Assembly (NCBI GenBank): GCA_017302455.1
Contig: JAFLDO010000030.1
Coordinates: 1-61,299 of the forward strand
Direction of reading: 5' to 3'
Source of the DNA: Accumulibacter sp.
GTDB taxonomy: Bacteria; Pseudomonadota; Gammaproteobacteria; Burkholderiales; Rhodocyclaceae
DNA length: 61,299 bases
Of this stretch, positions 33,992-43,900 are shown in pieces. The notes below the pieces were generated by a model that saw only the letters and a program-made list of their open reading frames with translations, ran no database searches and was not told where the DNA came from. The position numbers and the translations under genes were made by a program. Every line of letters starts with the position of its first letter. The stretch's first letter is position 1.

Positions 33992-34160
33992 GCAGGCCGC
34001 TATTCTACGACGCTTGTGCTCCTCTTAACAACGGCCGCGCGCTCGGCGTACGTCCACCACCCAGTGCGTGCCGCCGCCTGGATTCGCCAGGCGCCGAGCG
34101 TACCACCACCGCGCGCGGTCTGCAGAAGGAGTCAGACTGCCGCCTGCTGCGCGATCACAG

Positions 34161-34190
34161 CTGACATCGGAGGGTCAGCGTGTCTATAAT
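34161..34190 (+). promoter_or_regulatory. Strong sigma-70 promoter at the start codon of the 118-residue protein gene
   Basis: CTGACA (34161-34166) matches TTGACA at five of six positions and TATAAT (34185-34190) is exact, with an 18-base spacer. Initiation is expected at about 34196-34198, which is at the ATG 34197, so the message would be leaderless. It probably also drives the miaB-to-lnt operon that follows. Confidence 0.65.
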
Positions 34191-34196
34191 GCTTCG

Positions 34197-34553
34197 ATGG
34201 ATATCCCCACTGCTCTCCTGTACACGATCATCAGCACGATTGCCGAGATGGCCATGACGCCGTCTGCCGACTCGCAGTCCGCGTACGAAACGGCCGCCAT
34301 CGCCAGAACGCTGCCACCCGAGGCCAAACAGGGCGTGATGCAGCCACCGGCCGGCGACGGCTTCCTGATCATCAATGGACGTGAGTGGCCGCTGGCCCCG
34401 ACAGCCCAGATTCGCAGCCGCCAAAACCTGATCGTCGTGCCGATGCAGATCCAGAACCCGGTCGACGTTGTCTATCTTACCGACGCCTCCGGCGCCATTT
34501 TTCGCGTCTGGATGCTGACGCCGAGCGAAGCCTCGGTGCCCCGCCCGCGCTAG
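34197..34553 (+). CDS. Conserved hypothetical protein upstream of miaB
   Basis: A 118-residue protein from ATG 34197 (MDIPTALLYTIISTIAEMAM). The N-terminal ~20 residues are hydrophobic and could be a membrane anchor. The rest is a small beta-rich domain (GFLIINGREWPLAP, NLIVVPMQIQNPVDVVYLTD, IFRVWMLTP). I do not recognise it. No Shine-Dalgarno sequence is at the normal distance; the promoter at 34161-34190 suggests leaderless translation. It is 12 bases before miaB and so probably co-expressed with it. Confidence 0.65.
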   Translation: MDIPTALLYTIISTIAEMAMTPSADSQSAYETAAIARTLPPEAKQGVMQPPAGDGFLIINGREWPLAPTAQIRSRQNLIVVPMQIQNPVDVVYLTDASGAIFRVWMLTPSEASVPRPR

Positions 34554-34565
34554 GTCAAACACACG

Positions 34566-35933
34566 ATGGCAAGAAAACTGTTCATCCGCACCTTTGGGTG
34601 CCAGATGAACGAATACGACTCGGACAAGATGGCCGACGTGCTCGCCGGATCCGAAGACATCGTCAAGACGGATAGCCCTGACGATGCCGACATCATCCTC
34701 TTCAATACCTGCTCGGTGCGCGAGAAGGCGCAGGAGCGCGTCTTCCACGACCTCGGCCGCGTGCGCCTGCTCAAGCGGGCCAATCCGGATCTGGTGATCG
34801 GCGTGGGGGGCTGCGTGGCCAGCCAGGAGGGTGCGGCGATCGTCGCGCGCGCGCCTTACGTCGACGTGGTTTTCGGACCACAGACGCTGCACCGGCTGCC
34901 GCAACTGATCGCCGACCGCCGCCGACTGGGCAAGTCGCAGGTCGACATTTCCTTCCCGGAGATCGAGAAGTTCGATCATCTGCCGCCCGCCCGGGTCGCC
35001 GGGGCTTCGGCCTTCGTCTCGATCATGGAGGGCTGCAGCAAGTTCTGCTCGTTCTGCATCGTTCCCTACACGCGCGGCGAAGAGGTTTCACGCCCCTTCG
35101 ACGACGTGCTGACCGAGGTCGCCGGTCTCGCCGCGCAGGGCGTCAGGGAAGTGACGCTGCTCGGGCAGAACGTCAACGCCTACCGGGGAGCGATGAGCGG
35201 CGTCGGGCAGGCGCCCGCCGGCGACGAGGCCGCCGATCTCGCGCTGCTCATCGAGTACATTGCCGAGATACCCGGCATCGAACGCATCCGCTACACGACC
35301 TCGCATCCGCGCGAGGTATCGCAACGCTTGATCGACATCTACGCGAGAGTTCCCAAGCTCGTTTCGCATCTGCATCTGCCGGTGCAATCGGGTTCGGACC
35401 GTGTTCTGGCGGCGATGAAGCGCGGCTATACGGCAATCGAATACAAGAGCCTGGTGCGCAAGCTGCGCGCGGCGCGCCCCGACCTGTCGCTGTCGTCCGA
35501 CTTCATCGTCGGCTTTCCCGGCGAAACCGCGGACGATTTCGAGAAGACGATGAAACTGATCGACGATGTCGGCTTCGACGCTTCATTCTCCTTCCTGTAC
35601 AGTTCGCGTCCCGGCACGCCGGCCGCCGAGCTTGCCGACGACACGCCGTCGACGCTGAAGCTGGAAAGGCTGTTGCGCCTGCAGGCGCGCATCGACGAAC
35701 TGGCGCAGGCCGTCTCCGTCAGCATGGTCGGCACCGTCCAGCGCGTGCTGGTCGAAGGTCTGTCGAAAAAGGACAGCGGCGAACTCGCCGGACGCACCGA
35801 CAACAACCGGGTCGTCAATTTCGCTGCCGGCTCCGACGACTGCACGCGATGGCTGGATCGTTTCGTCGATGTGCGCATCACGTCGGCGATGCCGCATTCG
35901 CTGCGCGGTGAACTGGTGGGTGGCCTGGCATGA
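34566..35933 (+). CDS. miaB: tRNA-2-methylthio-N6-dimethylallyladenosine synthase MiaB
   Basis: A 455-residue protein with the UPF0004 N-terminal cluster domain ([16 protein letters not shown], then cysteines in [10 protein letters not shown] and GGCVASQEG), the radical-SAM motif CSKFCSFC near residue 158 with VPYTRGEE, and a C-terminal TRAM domain (about 385-450). It methylthiolates i6A37 of tRNAs using two 4Fe-4S clusters. The next gene overlaps by four bases (ATGA). The length is normal for the family. Confidence 0.95.
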   Translation: MARKLFIRTFGCQMNEYDSDKMADVLAGSEDIVKTDSPDDADIILFNTCSVREKAQERVFHDLGRVRLLKRANPDLVIGVGGCVASQEGAAIVARAPYVDVVFGPQTLHRLPQLIADRRRLGKSQVDISFPEIEKFDHLPPARVAGASAFVSIMEGCSKFCSFCIVPYTRGEEVSRPFDDVLTEVAGLAAQGVREVTLLGQNVNAYRGAMSGVGQAPAGDEAADLALLIEYIAEIPGIERIRYTTSHPREVSQRLIDIYARVPKLVSHLHLPVQSGSDRVLAAMKRGYTAIEYKSLVRKLRAARPDLSLSSDFIVGFPGETADDFEKTMKLIDDVGFDASFSFLYSSRPGTPAAELADDTPSTLKLERLLRLQARIDELAQAVSVSMVGTVQRVLVEGLSKKDSGELAGRTDNNRVVNFAAGSDDCTRWLDRFVDVRITSAMPHSLRGELVGGLA

Positions 35934-36964
35934 GCGAGAAGACAGCGGCGGCGAAAAGCCGGGCGACCGAACTCCTGCTCTCACCGGTCAACAACAAGCA
36001 ACTGGCCAACCTGTGTGGTCCTCTCGACGAGAATCTGCGGCAGATCGAGACCGCCCTCGACGTCATGATCGCTCGCCGCGGCGAACGCTTCACGCTGCGC
36101 GGCGAGCCCGCGCAGACCGCGCGCGCCTCCGAAGCGCTGCAACAGTTCTACGCACAGGCCAAGGACACGCTGTCGGTCGATGAGATCCAGTTGGGCCTGA
36201 TCGAACTCCTCAACCGGCCGGTTCGCAGCATCTCGTCGGGAGGGGGCGTGTCGCCGGCGCTGATGACTCGCAAGAGCGAACTGCACGGCCGTACGCCCCG
36301 CCAGATCGAATACCTCAAGAATATCCAGGAGCACGACATCACGTTCGGCACCGGCCCGGCGGGCACCGGCAAGACCTACCTGGCGGTGGCTTCGGCGGTG
36401 GATGCCTTCGAGCGCGAACTGGTGCAGCGCATTGTCCTCACCCGCCCCGCCGTCGAGGCCGGCGAGCGCCTGGGCTTCCTGCCCGGTGACCTGGCGCAAA
36501 AGGTCGACCCCTATCTGCGACCACTTTACGACGCGCTCTACGACCTGATGGGTTTCGAGCGCGTCGGCAAGCTGTTCGAGCGCGGCGCGATCGAAATCGC
36601 CCCGCTCGCCTACATGCGCGGGCGCACGCTGAACCACGCCTTCATCATCCTCGACGAGGCACAGAACACGACGCCCGAGCAGATGAAGATGTTCCTGACG
36701 CGCATCGGCATCGGCGCCAAGGCGGTGGTCACCGGCGACGTGACGCAGATCGACCTGCAGCGCGGCCAGAAAAGCGGCCTGATCGAGGCCCGCCAGATCC
36801 TCAAGGAAGTTCGCGGCATCGCCTTCACCGAGTTCCTCAAGGAAGACGTGGTCCGCCACCCCCTGGTGGCCCGCATCGTCTCCGCCTACGAGGCACACAC
36901 CGCCGCACTCGAGGCACGCGATGCGGCGGCGGCAACGGCGGGAAAGCATGCCGGCAGCAAGTAA
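35930..36964 (+). CDS. ybeZ: PhoH family ATPase (YbeZ)
   Basis: The 344-residue protein has a KH-like N-terminus, Walker [12 protein letters not shown] (about residue 140), Walker [16 protein letters not shown] and the downstream arginine-rich [16 protein letters not shown]. This is the ATPase encoded next to YbeY in most proteobacteria, with which it is thought to act in RNA maturation. It overlaps miaB by four bases and the next gene by 17. Confidence 0.92.
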   Translation: MSEKTAAAKSRATELLLSPVNNKQLANLCGPLDENLRQIETALDVMIARRGERFTLRGEPAQTARASEALQQFYAQAKDTLSVDEIQLGLIELLNRPVRSISSGGGVSPALMTRKSELHGRTPRQIEYLKNIQEHDITFGTGPAGTGKTYLAVASAVDAFERELVQRIVLTRPAVEAGERLGFLPGDLAQKVDPYLRPLYDALYDLMGFERVGKLFERGAIEIAPLAYMRGRTLNHAFIILDEAQNTTPEQMKMFLTRIGIGAKAVVTGDVTQIDLQRGQKSGLIEARQILKEVRGIAFTEFLKEDVVRHPLVARIVSAYEAHTAALEARDAAAATAGKHAGSK

Positions 36965-37415
36965 GCGGCTGCACGTTGGCGTGCAGTACGCCTGCCTGGC
37001 CAACGAACTGCCGCAAAAGCCGCAAGTCCGGACCTGGGCGCGCGCCGCGATTGACGTTGACGGCAAGCGGCGGGGGCAGATCACCGTGCGCTTCGTCGAT
37101 GCCGACGAAGCGCGTCGCCTGAACCGCGACTACCGCCACCGGGACTACGCCACCAACGTCCTGTCGTTTCCCTACGCACGGGAACCGGTCGTCTGCGGTG
37201 ATTTGGTGCTCTGCGCCCCGGTGGTGGCGCGCGAGGCGGCCGAGCAAGGCAAGCCACTGGAAGCGCACTATGCACATCTGATCGTGCACGGCCTGCTGCA
37301 CCTGCAGGGCTACGACCACGAAACGAGCGCACGGCAGGCTGCGGAAATGGAAAGTCGGGAACGCCGAGTCCTGCATGCTCTGGGCTATCCGGACCCGTAC
37401 GCCATGGAGGTGTGA
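36948..37415 (+). CDS. ybeY: rRNA maturation endoribonuclease YbeY
   Basis: From ATG 36948 the product is 155 residues, with the family's zinc motif [11 protein letters not shown] near residue 115 and the upstream [11 protein letters not shown]. YbeY is a metal-dependent RNase needed for 16S rRNA 3' end maturation and 70S quality control. It overlaps ybeZ by 17 bases, a sign of translational coupling. An in-frame ATG 36921 is too deep inside ybeZ. Confidence 0.92.
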   Translation: MPAASKRLHVGVQYACLANELPQKPQVRTWARAAIDVDGKRRGQITVRFVDADEARRLNRDYRHRDYATNVLSFPYAREPVVCGDLVLCAPVVAREAAEQGKPLEAHYAHLIVHGLLHLQGYDHETSARQAAEMESRERRVLHALGYPDPYAMEV

Positions 37416-37416
37416 C

Positions 37417-37484
37417 GCGTCAGCGGCGCCGGGCGACGAATGCCATGAATCCAATGAACCTCCGTCACCCGGCGCCGCTGACGC
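37417..37484 (+). repeat. 22-bp inverted repeat inside the ybeY-corC interval
   Basis: Arms 37417-37438 and 37463-37484 are complementary over 22 bases with one mismatch; the first 17 are perfect (gcgtcagcggcgccggg). The 24-base loop carries atgaatccaatga. It lies between the ybeY stop and the corC start within the operon. It could attenuate transcription or stabilise RNA, or be a mobile palindrome. Confidence 0.85.
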
Positions 37485-37505
37485 CTCATTCCTCAAAAGG
37501 TCAGT

Positions 37506-38351
37506 ATGGACAGTAGCAGCCCAAGTGGCAAACCCGGTTTCTTTGAACGTCTCTCGTCGCTCCTGGTGCGCGAACCGGAAGACCGCGAACAACTGGTGCA
37601 ACTGCTGCACGCGGCACACCAGCGCAAGCTTCTCGACGCCGACGCCTTGAGCATCACCGAAGGCGCCCTCGCCGCCTCGGAAATGATCGTTCGCGAAGTC
37701 ATGGTGCCGCGCCCGCAGATGGAAGTGGTCGATGTCGGCGACACGCTCGATGACGTCATCGACCGTGTCAACACCACGGCTCACTCGCGGTTCCCGGTAA
37801 TCAACGGCGACCGCGATCATGTGGTCGGCATTCTGCTCGCCAAAGATCTGCTGCGCGTACGGCGCGATGCGCCCTTCAACCTGCGTGAGTGGGTGCGCCC
37901 GGCGGTGTTCATCCCCGAATTCAAGCGTCTCGACGTCCTGCTCCGCGAATTCCGCGTCTCGCGCAATCACATGGCCATCGTCATTGACGAATACGCCGGA
38001 ATTGCCGGCCTCATCACCATCGAGGACGTCCTCGAACAGATCGTCGGCGAGATCGAGGACGAATACGATTTCGACGAAGCCGACGAGAACATCCAGCTCG
38101 ACCAGAATGGTCTGTATCGCGTCAAGGCGCACGCGGCAGTGGCGGATTTCAACGCCGCGCTGGGAACCCACTTCAGCGACGAGAAATGCAATACGGTCGG
38201 TGGACTGGTCCTGCACCACCTGGGCCGGGTGCCGCAGTTCAACGAGACGATCGTCATCGACGGCACGCGCTTCCAGGTATTGCGCGCCGACAGCCGGCGC
38301 ATCTACACCCTGATCGTCACGCGGCCACCCGAGGCTGACAGTCCTGAGTAA
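37506..38351 (+). CDS. corC: CorC/HlyC family CBS-domain protein (YbeX)
   Basis: The 281-residue protein has two CBS domains (about 60-180: REVMVPRPQMEVVDVGDTL, NHMAIVIDEYAGIAGLITI) and a C-terminal transporter-associated CorC_HlyC domain (about 195-275, TVGGLVLHHLGRVP). YbeX/CorC is implicated in Mg2+/Co2+ efflux and in ribosome maintenance, and normally sits between ybeY and lnt, as here. It has no membrane segments of its own. Confidence 0.9.
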   Translation: MDSSSPSGKPGFFERLSSLLVREPEDREQLVQLLHAAHQRKLLDADALSITEGALAASEMIVREVMVPRPQMEVVDVGDTLDDVIDRVNTTAHSRFPVINGDRDHVVGILLAKDLLRVRRDAPFNLREWVRPAVFIPEFKRLDVLLREFRVSRNHMAIVIDEYAGIAGLITIEDVLEQIVGEIEDEYDFDEADENIQLDQNGLYRVKAHAAVADFNAALGTHFSDEKCNTVGGLVLHHLGRVPQFNETIVIDGTRFQVLRADSRRIYTLIVTRPPEADSPE

Positions 38352-39879
38352 CGCGCTGCGCTGGCACTGCCTCGGCGCGCTGCTGCTCGGCGCGGCCGGC
38401 GTCCTCGCCTTTGCCCCGCTTGGCTGGTTTCCGGTCAACTGGCTGAGCCTCGGCGGCCTGTTCGGCCTGCTCTCTGCCGAAGCCGCCGGCGCCAGGAGTT
38501 CGCGCCGTGCCGCCTTGATCGCCGGAGCCTATGGCTGCGGCCTGTTCCTGACCGGCGTTTCGTGGGTCTATGTCAGCCTCAGCGTTTTCGGCGGCATGCC
38601 GGTATGGCTTGCGGGCGTGGCCACGGTCCTTTTCTGCGCTGTACTCGCACTGTTTTCGGCACTGGGCGGCGCGCTGTTCGTTCGTCTCTCGGCGCCTGGC
38701 TGGTTTCCCCGGGCACTGCTCTTCGCCGGCCTGTGGACGCTTGCCGAGTGGACGCGCACCTGGGCCTTCACCGGCTTTCCCTGGCTCGCCGCCGGGTATT
38801 CTCAGACACCGCCGAGCCCGCTCGCCGGCTATGCGCCGCTGCTCGGCCTGCATGGCGTCACGCTGGCATCGGCGCTGATCGGGGCGCTGATTCTCGAGGT
38901 CGTCAGGCGCTGGCTGTCGAGCGAAAGCTGCGGCACGCGCAGCTTGCTGCGCTGGTGTCCCGCCTTGCCGCTGCTCGCCACGGCCGTGGTTCTTGCTGCG
39001 GGCGGCCTGCTCCGCGAAGTCCGCTGGACGCAACCGACGGGCGAGCCGCTGTCGGTAGCCCTGCTCCAGGGCAACGTCGCCCAGGAAATGAAATGGCGGC
39101 CCGAGCGCTTCGTCGATTCGCTGCGCACCTACTATCGTCTGGCGCTGGAGAATCCAGCGCAGCTTACGGTGCTGCCGGAGACCGCCCTGCCCGCTTTTCT
39201 CGAGCAGATTCCGGGCGAGTATCTCGACGCCTTGCGACAACTTGCACTCCGCCAACAAGGTGACCTGCTGCTCGGTATCGCCATCGCCGACGGCCGGCAG
39301 TACTTCAATGCGGCGCTGAGCCTCGGTGCCAGCGGCCAACAGCACTACAGCAAGAGCCACCTGGTGCCCTTCGGCGAGTTCGTTCCCCCCGGCTTTGCCT
39401 GGTTCATGGCCAAGGCCAACATCCCGATGTCGGACTTCACGGCCGGCGCGCGCGCGCAGGCGCCGCTGCGCCTGGGCGGCCAGTACGTCGCGGTGAACAT
39501 CTGCTACGAGGATGCCTTCGGCGAGGAGATCATCGGTGCGCTGCCGACCGCCACGCTGCTGGTCAACATCTCCAACGTGGCGTGGTTCGGCGACTCGCTG
39601 GCGCCGGCACAGCACTTGCAGATCGCCCAGATGCGCGCACTTGAAACCGGCCGCATGATGCTGCGCGCGACCAACACCGGCATGACCGCCATCGTCGATG
39701 TCGACGGTCATGTGCAGTCGGTGTTGCCGCCATTTACCCGCGGCGCGCTGGTCGGCGAAGTACGGGGCTATTCCGGAGCGACGCCTTATGTTCGCTGGGG
39801 TAACTGGCCGGCCGTCGTTCTCGCGTTGCTGCTCATCGCCCTGGCGAGCGACCGCAAGGCGTTCCCACGACAGGCATGA
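38344..39879 (+). CDS. lnt: Apolipoprotein N-acyltransferase, probable CTG start
   Basis: In frame the protein-like sequence extends upstream to CTG 38344 (LSNALRWHCLGALLLGAAG), giving 511 residues. No ATG, GTG or TTG lies nearby until TTG 38515, which would delete the first two membrane helices. GAGG lies 9 bases before the CTG, and the CTG overlaps the corC stop by 8 bases. Five or more N-terminal membrane segments are followed by a nitrilase-like periplasmic domain with a catalytic Glu region (TVLPETALPAF), Lys region (YSKSHLVPFGEF) and Cys (VNICYEDAFGEE). It N-acylates lipoproteins in the inner membrane. Confidence 0.88.
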   Translation: MSNALRWHCLGALLLGAAGVLAFAPLGWFPVNWLSLGGLFGLLSAEAAGARSSRRAALIAGAYGCGLFLTGVSWVYVSLSVFGGMPVWLAGVATVLFCAVLALFSALGGALFVRLSAPGWFPRALLFAGLWTLAEWTRTWAFTGFPWLAAGYSQTPPSPLAGYAPLLGLHGVTLASALIGALILEVVRRWLSSESCGTRSLLRWCPALPLLATAVVLAAGGLLREVRWTQPTGEPLSVALLQGNVAQEMKWRPERFVDSLRTYYRLALENPAQLTVLPETALPAFLEQIPGEYLDALRQLALRQQGDLLLGIAIADGRQYFNAALSLGASGQQHYSKSHLVPFGEFVPPGFAWFMAKANIPMSDFTAGARAQAPLRLGGQYVAVNICYEDAFGEEIIGALPTATLLVNISNVAWFGDSLAPAQHLQIAQMRALETGRMMLRATNTGMTAIVDVDGHVQSVLPPFTRGALVGEVRGYSGATPYVRWGNWPAVVLALLLIALASDRKAFPRQA

Positions 39880-39896
39880 CCAGTCGGCGAGTGTCA

Positions 39897-39964
39897 ATGT
39901 TGCCAGAATGACGGGCGCCGGGCCGCCGGTTGCGTCGAAGGAGAAGAAATCTCACTGGCAACAT
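39897..39964 (+). repeat. 10-bp inverted repeat after lnt
   Basis: atgttgccag (39897-39906) and ctggcaacat (39955-39964) are exact reverse complements, separated by 48 bases that hold a GC-rich segment. Located downstream of the lnt stop and upstream of the enoyl-CoA hydratase gene, it may separate the two messages. No T run is present, so termination is uncertain. Confidence 0.5.
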
Positions 39965-40035
39965 GCAGCAGTTTCATGCTCCGCCGCGGCCGTCTCCCTA
40001 TGCTTGGTCCTCCTCAACCAACCTGGGAACCCACC

Positions 40036-40821
40036 GTGTCCGATTCCAGCATCGTCGTCTTCGAGCAACACGCCGGCATCGTCGTGCTGACGCTCAACCG
40101 CCCCGAGGCGCTCAATGCGCTCAACCTCGCCGTCTTGCAGCAACTCGCCGCGCTACTCGACAGGTTGCGCACCGACGCTGCGGTGCGTGCCGTCATCCTC
40201 ACCGGTGGCGGCACGCGCGCCTTCTGCGCCGGCGCCGACATTCGCCACCTCAACAGCGCCTCGCCGCTCGCCGTGCGCGAGTTCGCCAGGCTCGCCGTCG
40301 AAGTCAATTGCCGCATCGAGACACTGGGGAAGCCGGTGGTCGCCGCGATCAACGGTGCGGCGCTGGGTGGCGGCCTGGAACTGGCCGAGGCGTGCACGCT
40401 GCGCATCGCCGCTCGCGGTGCGCGGCTCGGCCACCCGGAAGTGCAGATCGGTGCCATCGCCGGCTTCGGCGGCACCACCCGGCTACCGCGTCTGGTCGGC
40501 CGCGGTCGGGCGGCCGAAATGCTGCTGCGTGGACGCGCTGTCGATGCCGACGAGGCTCTGCAGATCGGCTTGGTACAGAGTGTCGTCCCCGTTGACCGTC
40601 TCCTCGACGAGGCACAAGTCTTCCTTGCAGACATCCTCGCGCAGTCGCCCACCGCCGTGCGACTGACCTGGGAGGCGATGCACCGCGGGCTGAACCTCTC
40701 GCTCGACGACTCGGCGCAACTCGGCGCCGACTACTTCGGCCTCGTCGCCGCCAGCGAAGATTTCCGCATCGGCACCACCGCTTTCCTCAACAAGCAGCAG
40801 CCCCGCTGGACAGGCCAGTGA
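40036..40821 (+). CDS. Enoyl-CoA hydratase/isomerase family protein
   Basis: From GTG 40036 the product is 261 residues with the crotonase fold: NRPEALNALNLAVL at the N-terminus, oxyanion-hole segments AFCAGADI and AALGGGLELAEAC, and the catalytic-glutamate region GHPEVQIGAIAGFGG. It probably hydrates enoyl-CoA in beta-oxidation or branched-chain amino acid breakdown. The substrate and exact class are not readable. An earlier in-frame ATG 40000 would add 12 residues lacking family resemblance. Confidence 0.85.
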   Translation: MSDSSIVVFEQHAGIVVLTLNRPEALNALNLAVLQQLAALLDRLRTDAAVRAVILTGGGTRAFCAGADIRHLNSASPLAVREFARLAVEVNCRIETLGKPVVAAINGAALGGGLELAEACTLRIAARGARLGHPEVQIGAIAGFGGTTRLPRLVGRGRAAEMLLRGRAVDADEALQIGLVQSVVPVDRLLDEAQVFLADILAQSPTAVRLTWEAMHRGLNLSLDDSAQLGADYFGLVAASEDFRIGTTAFLNKQQPRWTGQ

Positions 40822-40892
40822 AGCTCATTCCTCATTCCTCGCTCCAGGCCAGGCGCGCACCGCACACATGCGCCTCCTCACGACCGAAGCCG

Positions 40893-40936
40893 GCTTGCCC
40901 GCAGGCTCTGCGTTTCCGCAGGGAACAAGGGCAAGC
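40893..40936. terminator. Nested hairpin between convergent genes
   Basis: gcttgccc (40893-40900) pairs with gggcaagc (40929-40936), and within the loop ctgcg (40908-40912) pairs with cgcag (40917-40921) around tttc. It sits between the ends of the convergent hydratase gene (stop 40821) and the fused dehydrogenase/synthase gene (stop 40995), so it could stop transcription from both sides. No T tract is present. Confidence 0.5.
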
Positions 40937-40994
40937 AGCGCGGCGAGCCAGGTACTGCGCCTTGACCGTCTCTTGGGCCTGGGTCGCCGGTCCT

Positions 40995-43900
40995 TCAGAC
41001 CACTTCCAGGACGGCGCCGCCGAAGGTAAATCCTCCCCCAAAAGCGGTAAGACCCCACTTCTGCCCCGCTGTAGCCAAGGGCAGAAGTTCCTCAAGGCAA
41101 AGGGGAATGGTCGAGCTGGAGGTGTTCCCACTGTGGCCGATGTTGGAGTAAACCTGGTCTTCCGCCAGCTTCATTCTCTGGCGGAGAGCATTGATGATCC
41201 TCTGGTTGGCTTGATGCGGAACGACGAGATCCAGGTTCTGCGGTTCCATGCCCAGCTGACGACACGCGTCCACCAAGGCCTGCGGCATGTACTTGACCGC
41301 GCCCAGGTAGACCTTGGGACCATCCATTGAAATCTTCTCGCCGGGATTGGCGGGCAGCTTCAGTATTTCACCCGACTCTCCATGCGTTCCTATGGCTGTT
41401 TCCAATACCTTGAGTTTCATGACTCCGGCTCTCCCCGACCCGACAAGCAGAGTAGCCGTGGCAGCGTCGGCGAACACCGGCGCGGTACCGTAGTCGGCCA
41501 TGTCGATCTGCGGCGACAGGACTTCCGCGGTAATCAGCAGCACCCGATCCTTTTGCCGGAGTTTCAAGTGATCGGACGCCTGCTTCAATCCAAAAATATA
41601 CCCGGAGCAAGCAGAAGAGAAGTCATAGGCAGGAACCAGGATGGGATCGGCCTCATCGAGGTTCAGATTCATCTGGATCATGGCAGCCAGGGACGGGGTG
41701 TGGGCTGGCGGCGTACCCGTCGACACCAGGATCAGATCGATGTCCGCCAATGTCAGGCCCGTTTGTTTGAGCAACTTTCTCGCTGCCGCCGTGGCCAGGA
41801 ACAATACCGTCTCTCCGTCGGCAATCCAGGGCCTGGTTTCAATACCGATGCGCTTGAAGATATCATCGGTCTCCCACTCGGGACACATCCCGGCAATCTC
41901 CAGGTTGGTGACAACCCGACTTCCCTTGACACTCGTTACGGCCTGAATGCCCACCAATCCTTGGGAATCCCGGTGAGAAACCAGCGGTGCGACCGGCGTG
42001 GCGGGCGCCAGCCGCAGGTCGGATATCCGAGGTTGTCCCGGATTCTCTTTCGTCAGAGGCTTGAAGCCTTCCTCGCCCTCGCCGATCTTGACCTTTAGAA
42101 CAGGCGTACCCACCTTTACCATGGTTCCTTCTGGAACCAGGATTTCTTCCAGGAGTCCAGAGGCTGGCGATCGCAACTCCACGGCGGCCTTGTCGGCTTC
42201 CAGGTCGCCGATATAGTCCCCTTCCCCGATCGTATCGCCCGGCTTTACCAACCACCTGGCCACCGTGACGGATTCATCAGAGGGGCTGGAACCAATGGCC
42301 TCCACCAAGAAGCAACCTCTTGGCGCGGTGGGCGGAAGCTCCCAGCCAACATGACCTCCAAGCATTTCCACAGCCGTTTCAAGTAGGCGTTTATAGCTCG
42401 GGAGAACCTCCAGCTGGTTGGCAAAGTTACAGGGCACATAGGTGTCTGCCCTCGCCACCCGGCGGACGCGGAAGGGTCTCGCTACCGTTTCTGCCATGAC
42501 CGCTATGATTTCCGCACCCATGCCCGCACTCTCGTTATCCTCGTGCACGACGACAAGGCGCCCGGTCTTCTCCACCGAAACGGCCACAGTCCTCCGATCC
42601 CAGGGCTGGAGCGTTCTGAGATCGATGACCTCCGCCTCAGCACCCTGCGATGACAAAGCCACAGCCGCCTGGAGGCAGAGTTTCACGGTGTTGCCGTAGC
42701 CAACCAGGGTGATGTCCTTTCCCTGACGGACGGTTCTCGCTCTTCCCAGGGGAATGAGCTGTTTCTCCACGTCGCAACTGGTGGCGTTGTCCCGGTCATT
42801 GAGGCAGCTCTTCGGATAAAAGAAAAGGGTTGGACGTCCGCTTTCGAAGGCCGCGTTGAGAAGACCTGCGGCGTCGCCAGCGGTCGAAGGCATGAAAACG
42901 TCCACTCCGGGCGTGTGAACAGCCAGGGCTTCGTAACTCGAGGCGTGGAAAGGACCCAAACCGGGTTTGTAGCCGCCGCAGGTGACCATGACGATTACGG
43001 GCGCTTCCCAACCCCCGTCGGTTCGCCAATGCATGGACCCCAGTTCTGAAACGATCTGATTGTAGGCAATGGGAAGGAAGTCCGCGAATTGAAGAAAGGC
43101 CACCGGGCGCCTTCCCGCCAGGGCTTCCCCGATGCTGACTCCGACGATGGTGGCTTCGGCCAGTGGCGAGTTCCTTACCCGGCCCGGAAAGGTGGTCGAC
43201 AGGCCTTTGGTCAGCCCGAAGACGTCGCCCTTGGGATCCTCGAGATCCTCACCGAACAGGGTGATCCTTTCGTCCTCCGACATCCGTTTTCTCAGCACTT
43301 CGCGGATGGCTTCCAGCATCACCAGATTGTCTTCACCGGTGGCGGAAGGGGAGCCTCGATATTCAGACGAGGGGTCTTCCAGCGTTGGTGGCAAAGGCTT
43401 CAGCGCCGTACGGGTGGGAGACGGCTCCGGACTTCTTTGGGCCAGGGAAGCTTGTATCTTGAGATCGGCACGCAGGGAGTCCCCTAGCCCAGCAAAGAAG
43501 TCTTCCGGTACACCCTGAGCCTTGAGCCAGATTTCCAGGTTCACAATGGGGTCCCCGGATTCCTTCACCTGCTCGAGTTCGCCGACACTGCGGTAGATTC
43601 TCTGGTCATCGGCATTGGTGTGGCTATGTAAGCGGTCCACGTCCATGATGACAATGGCCGGACTCCGGTCTTTTCGCATGGCCGCGACCAGCGTTGCGAA
43701 AGTCTCCAGGCAGGTTTGCGGATAGCGCCCATTGATCCGGTGAATGGGAATTCCATAGAACTCTGAAGCATCTCCCGCCGGCGTCTGGTAAAAGGTCTTG
43801 GCGGTGGTGGAGGTGGAGATGGCCAGCTTGTTGTCCTGGACCAGAAAAAGCACAGGCAGGTTTTCTCGGACGGCGTGCGCCAGGGCTTCAAGAACCTCTC

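Noticed and set aside
33917-34189. Short plus-strand frame containing GIEPSALAWEARVLP
   Set aside because: This peptide is the common translation artefact of a tRNA gene read on the wrong strand; the tRNA-Gly structure is complete.
36837-38438. A 533-residue open frame antisense to ybeY and corC
   Set aside because: It crosses two well-supported genes and has no protein-family character.
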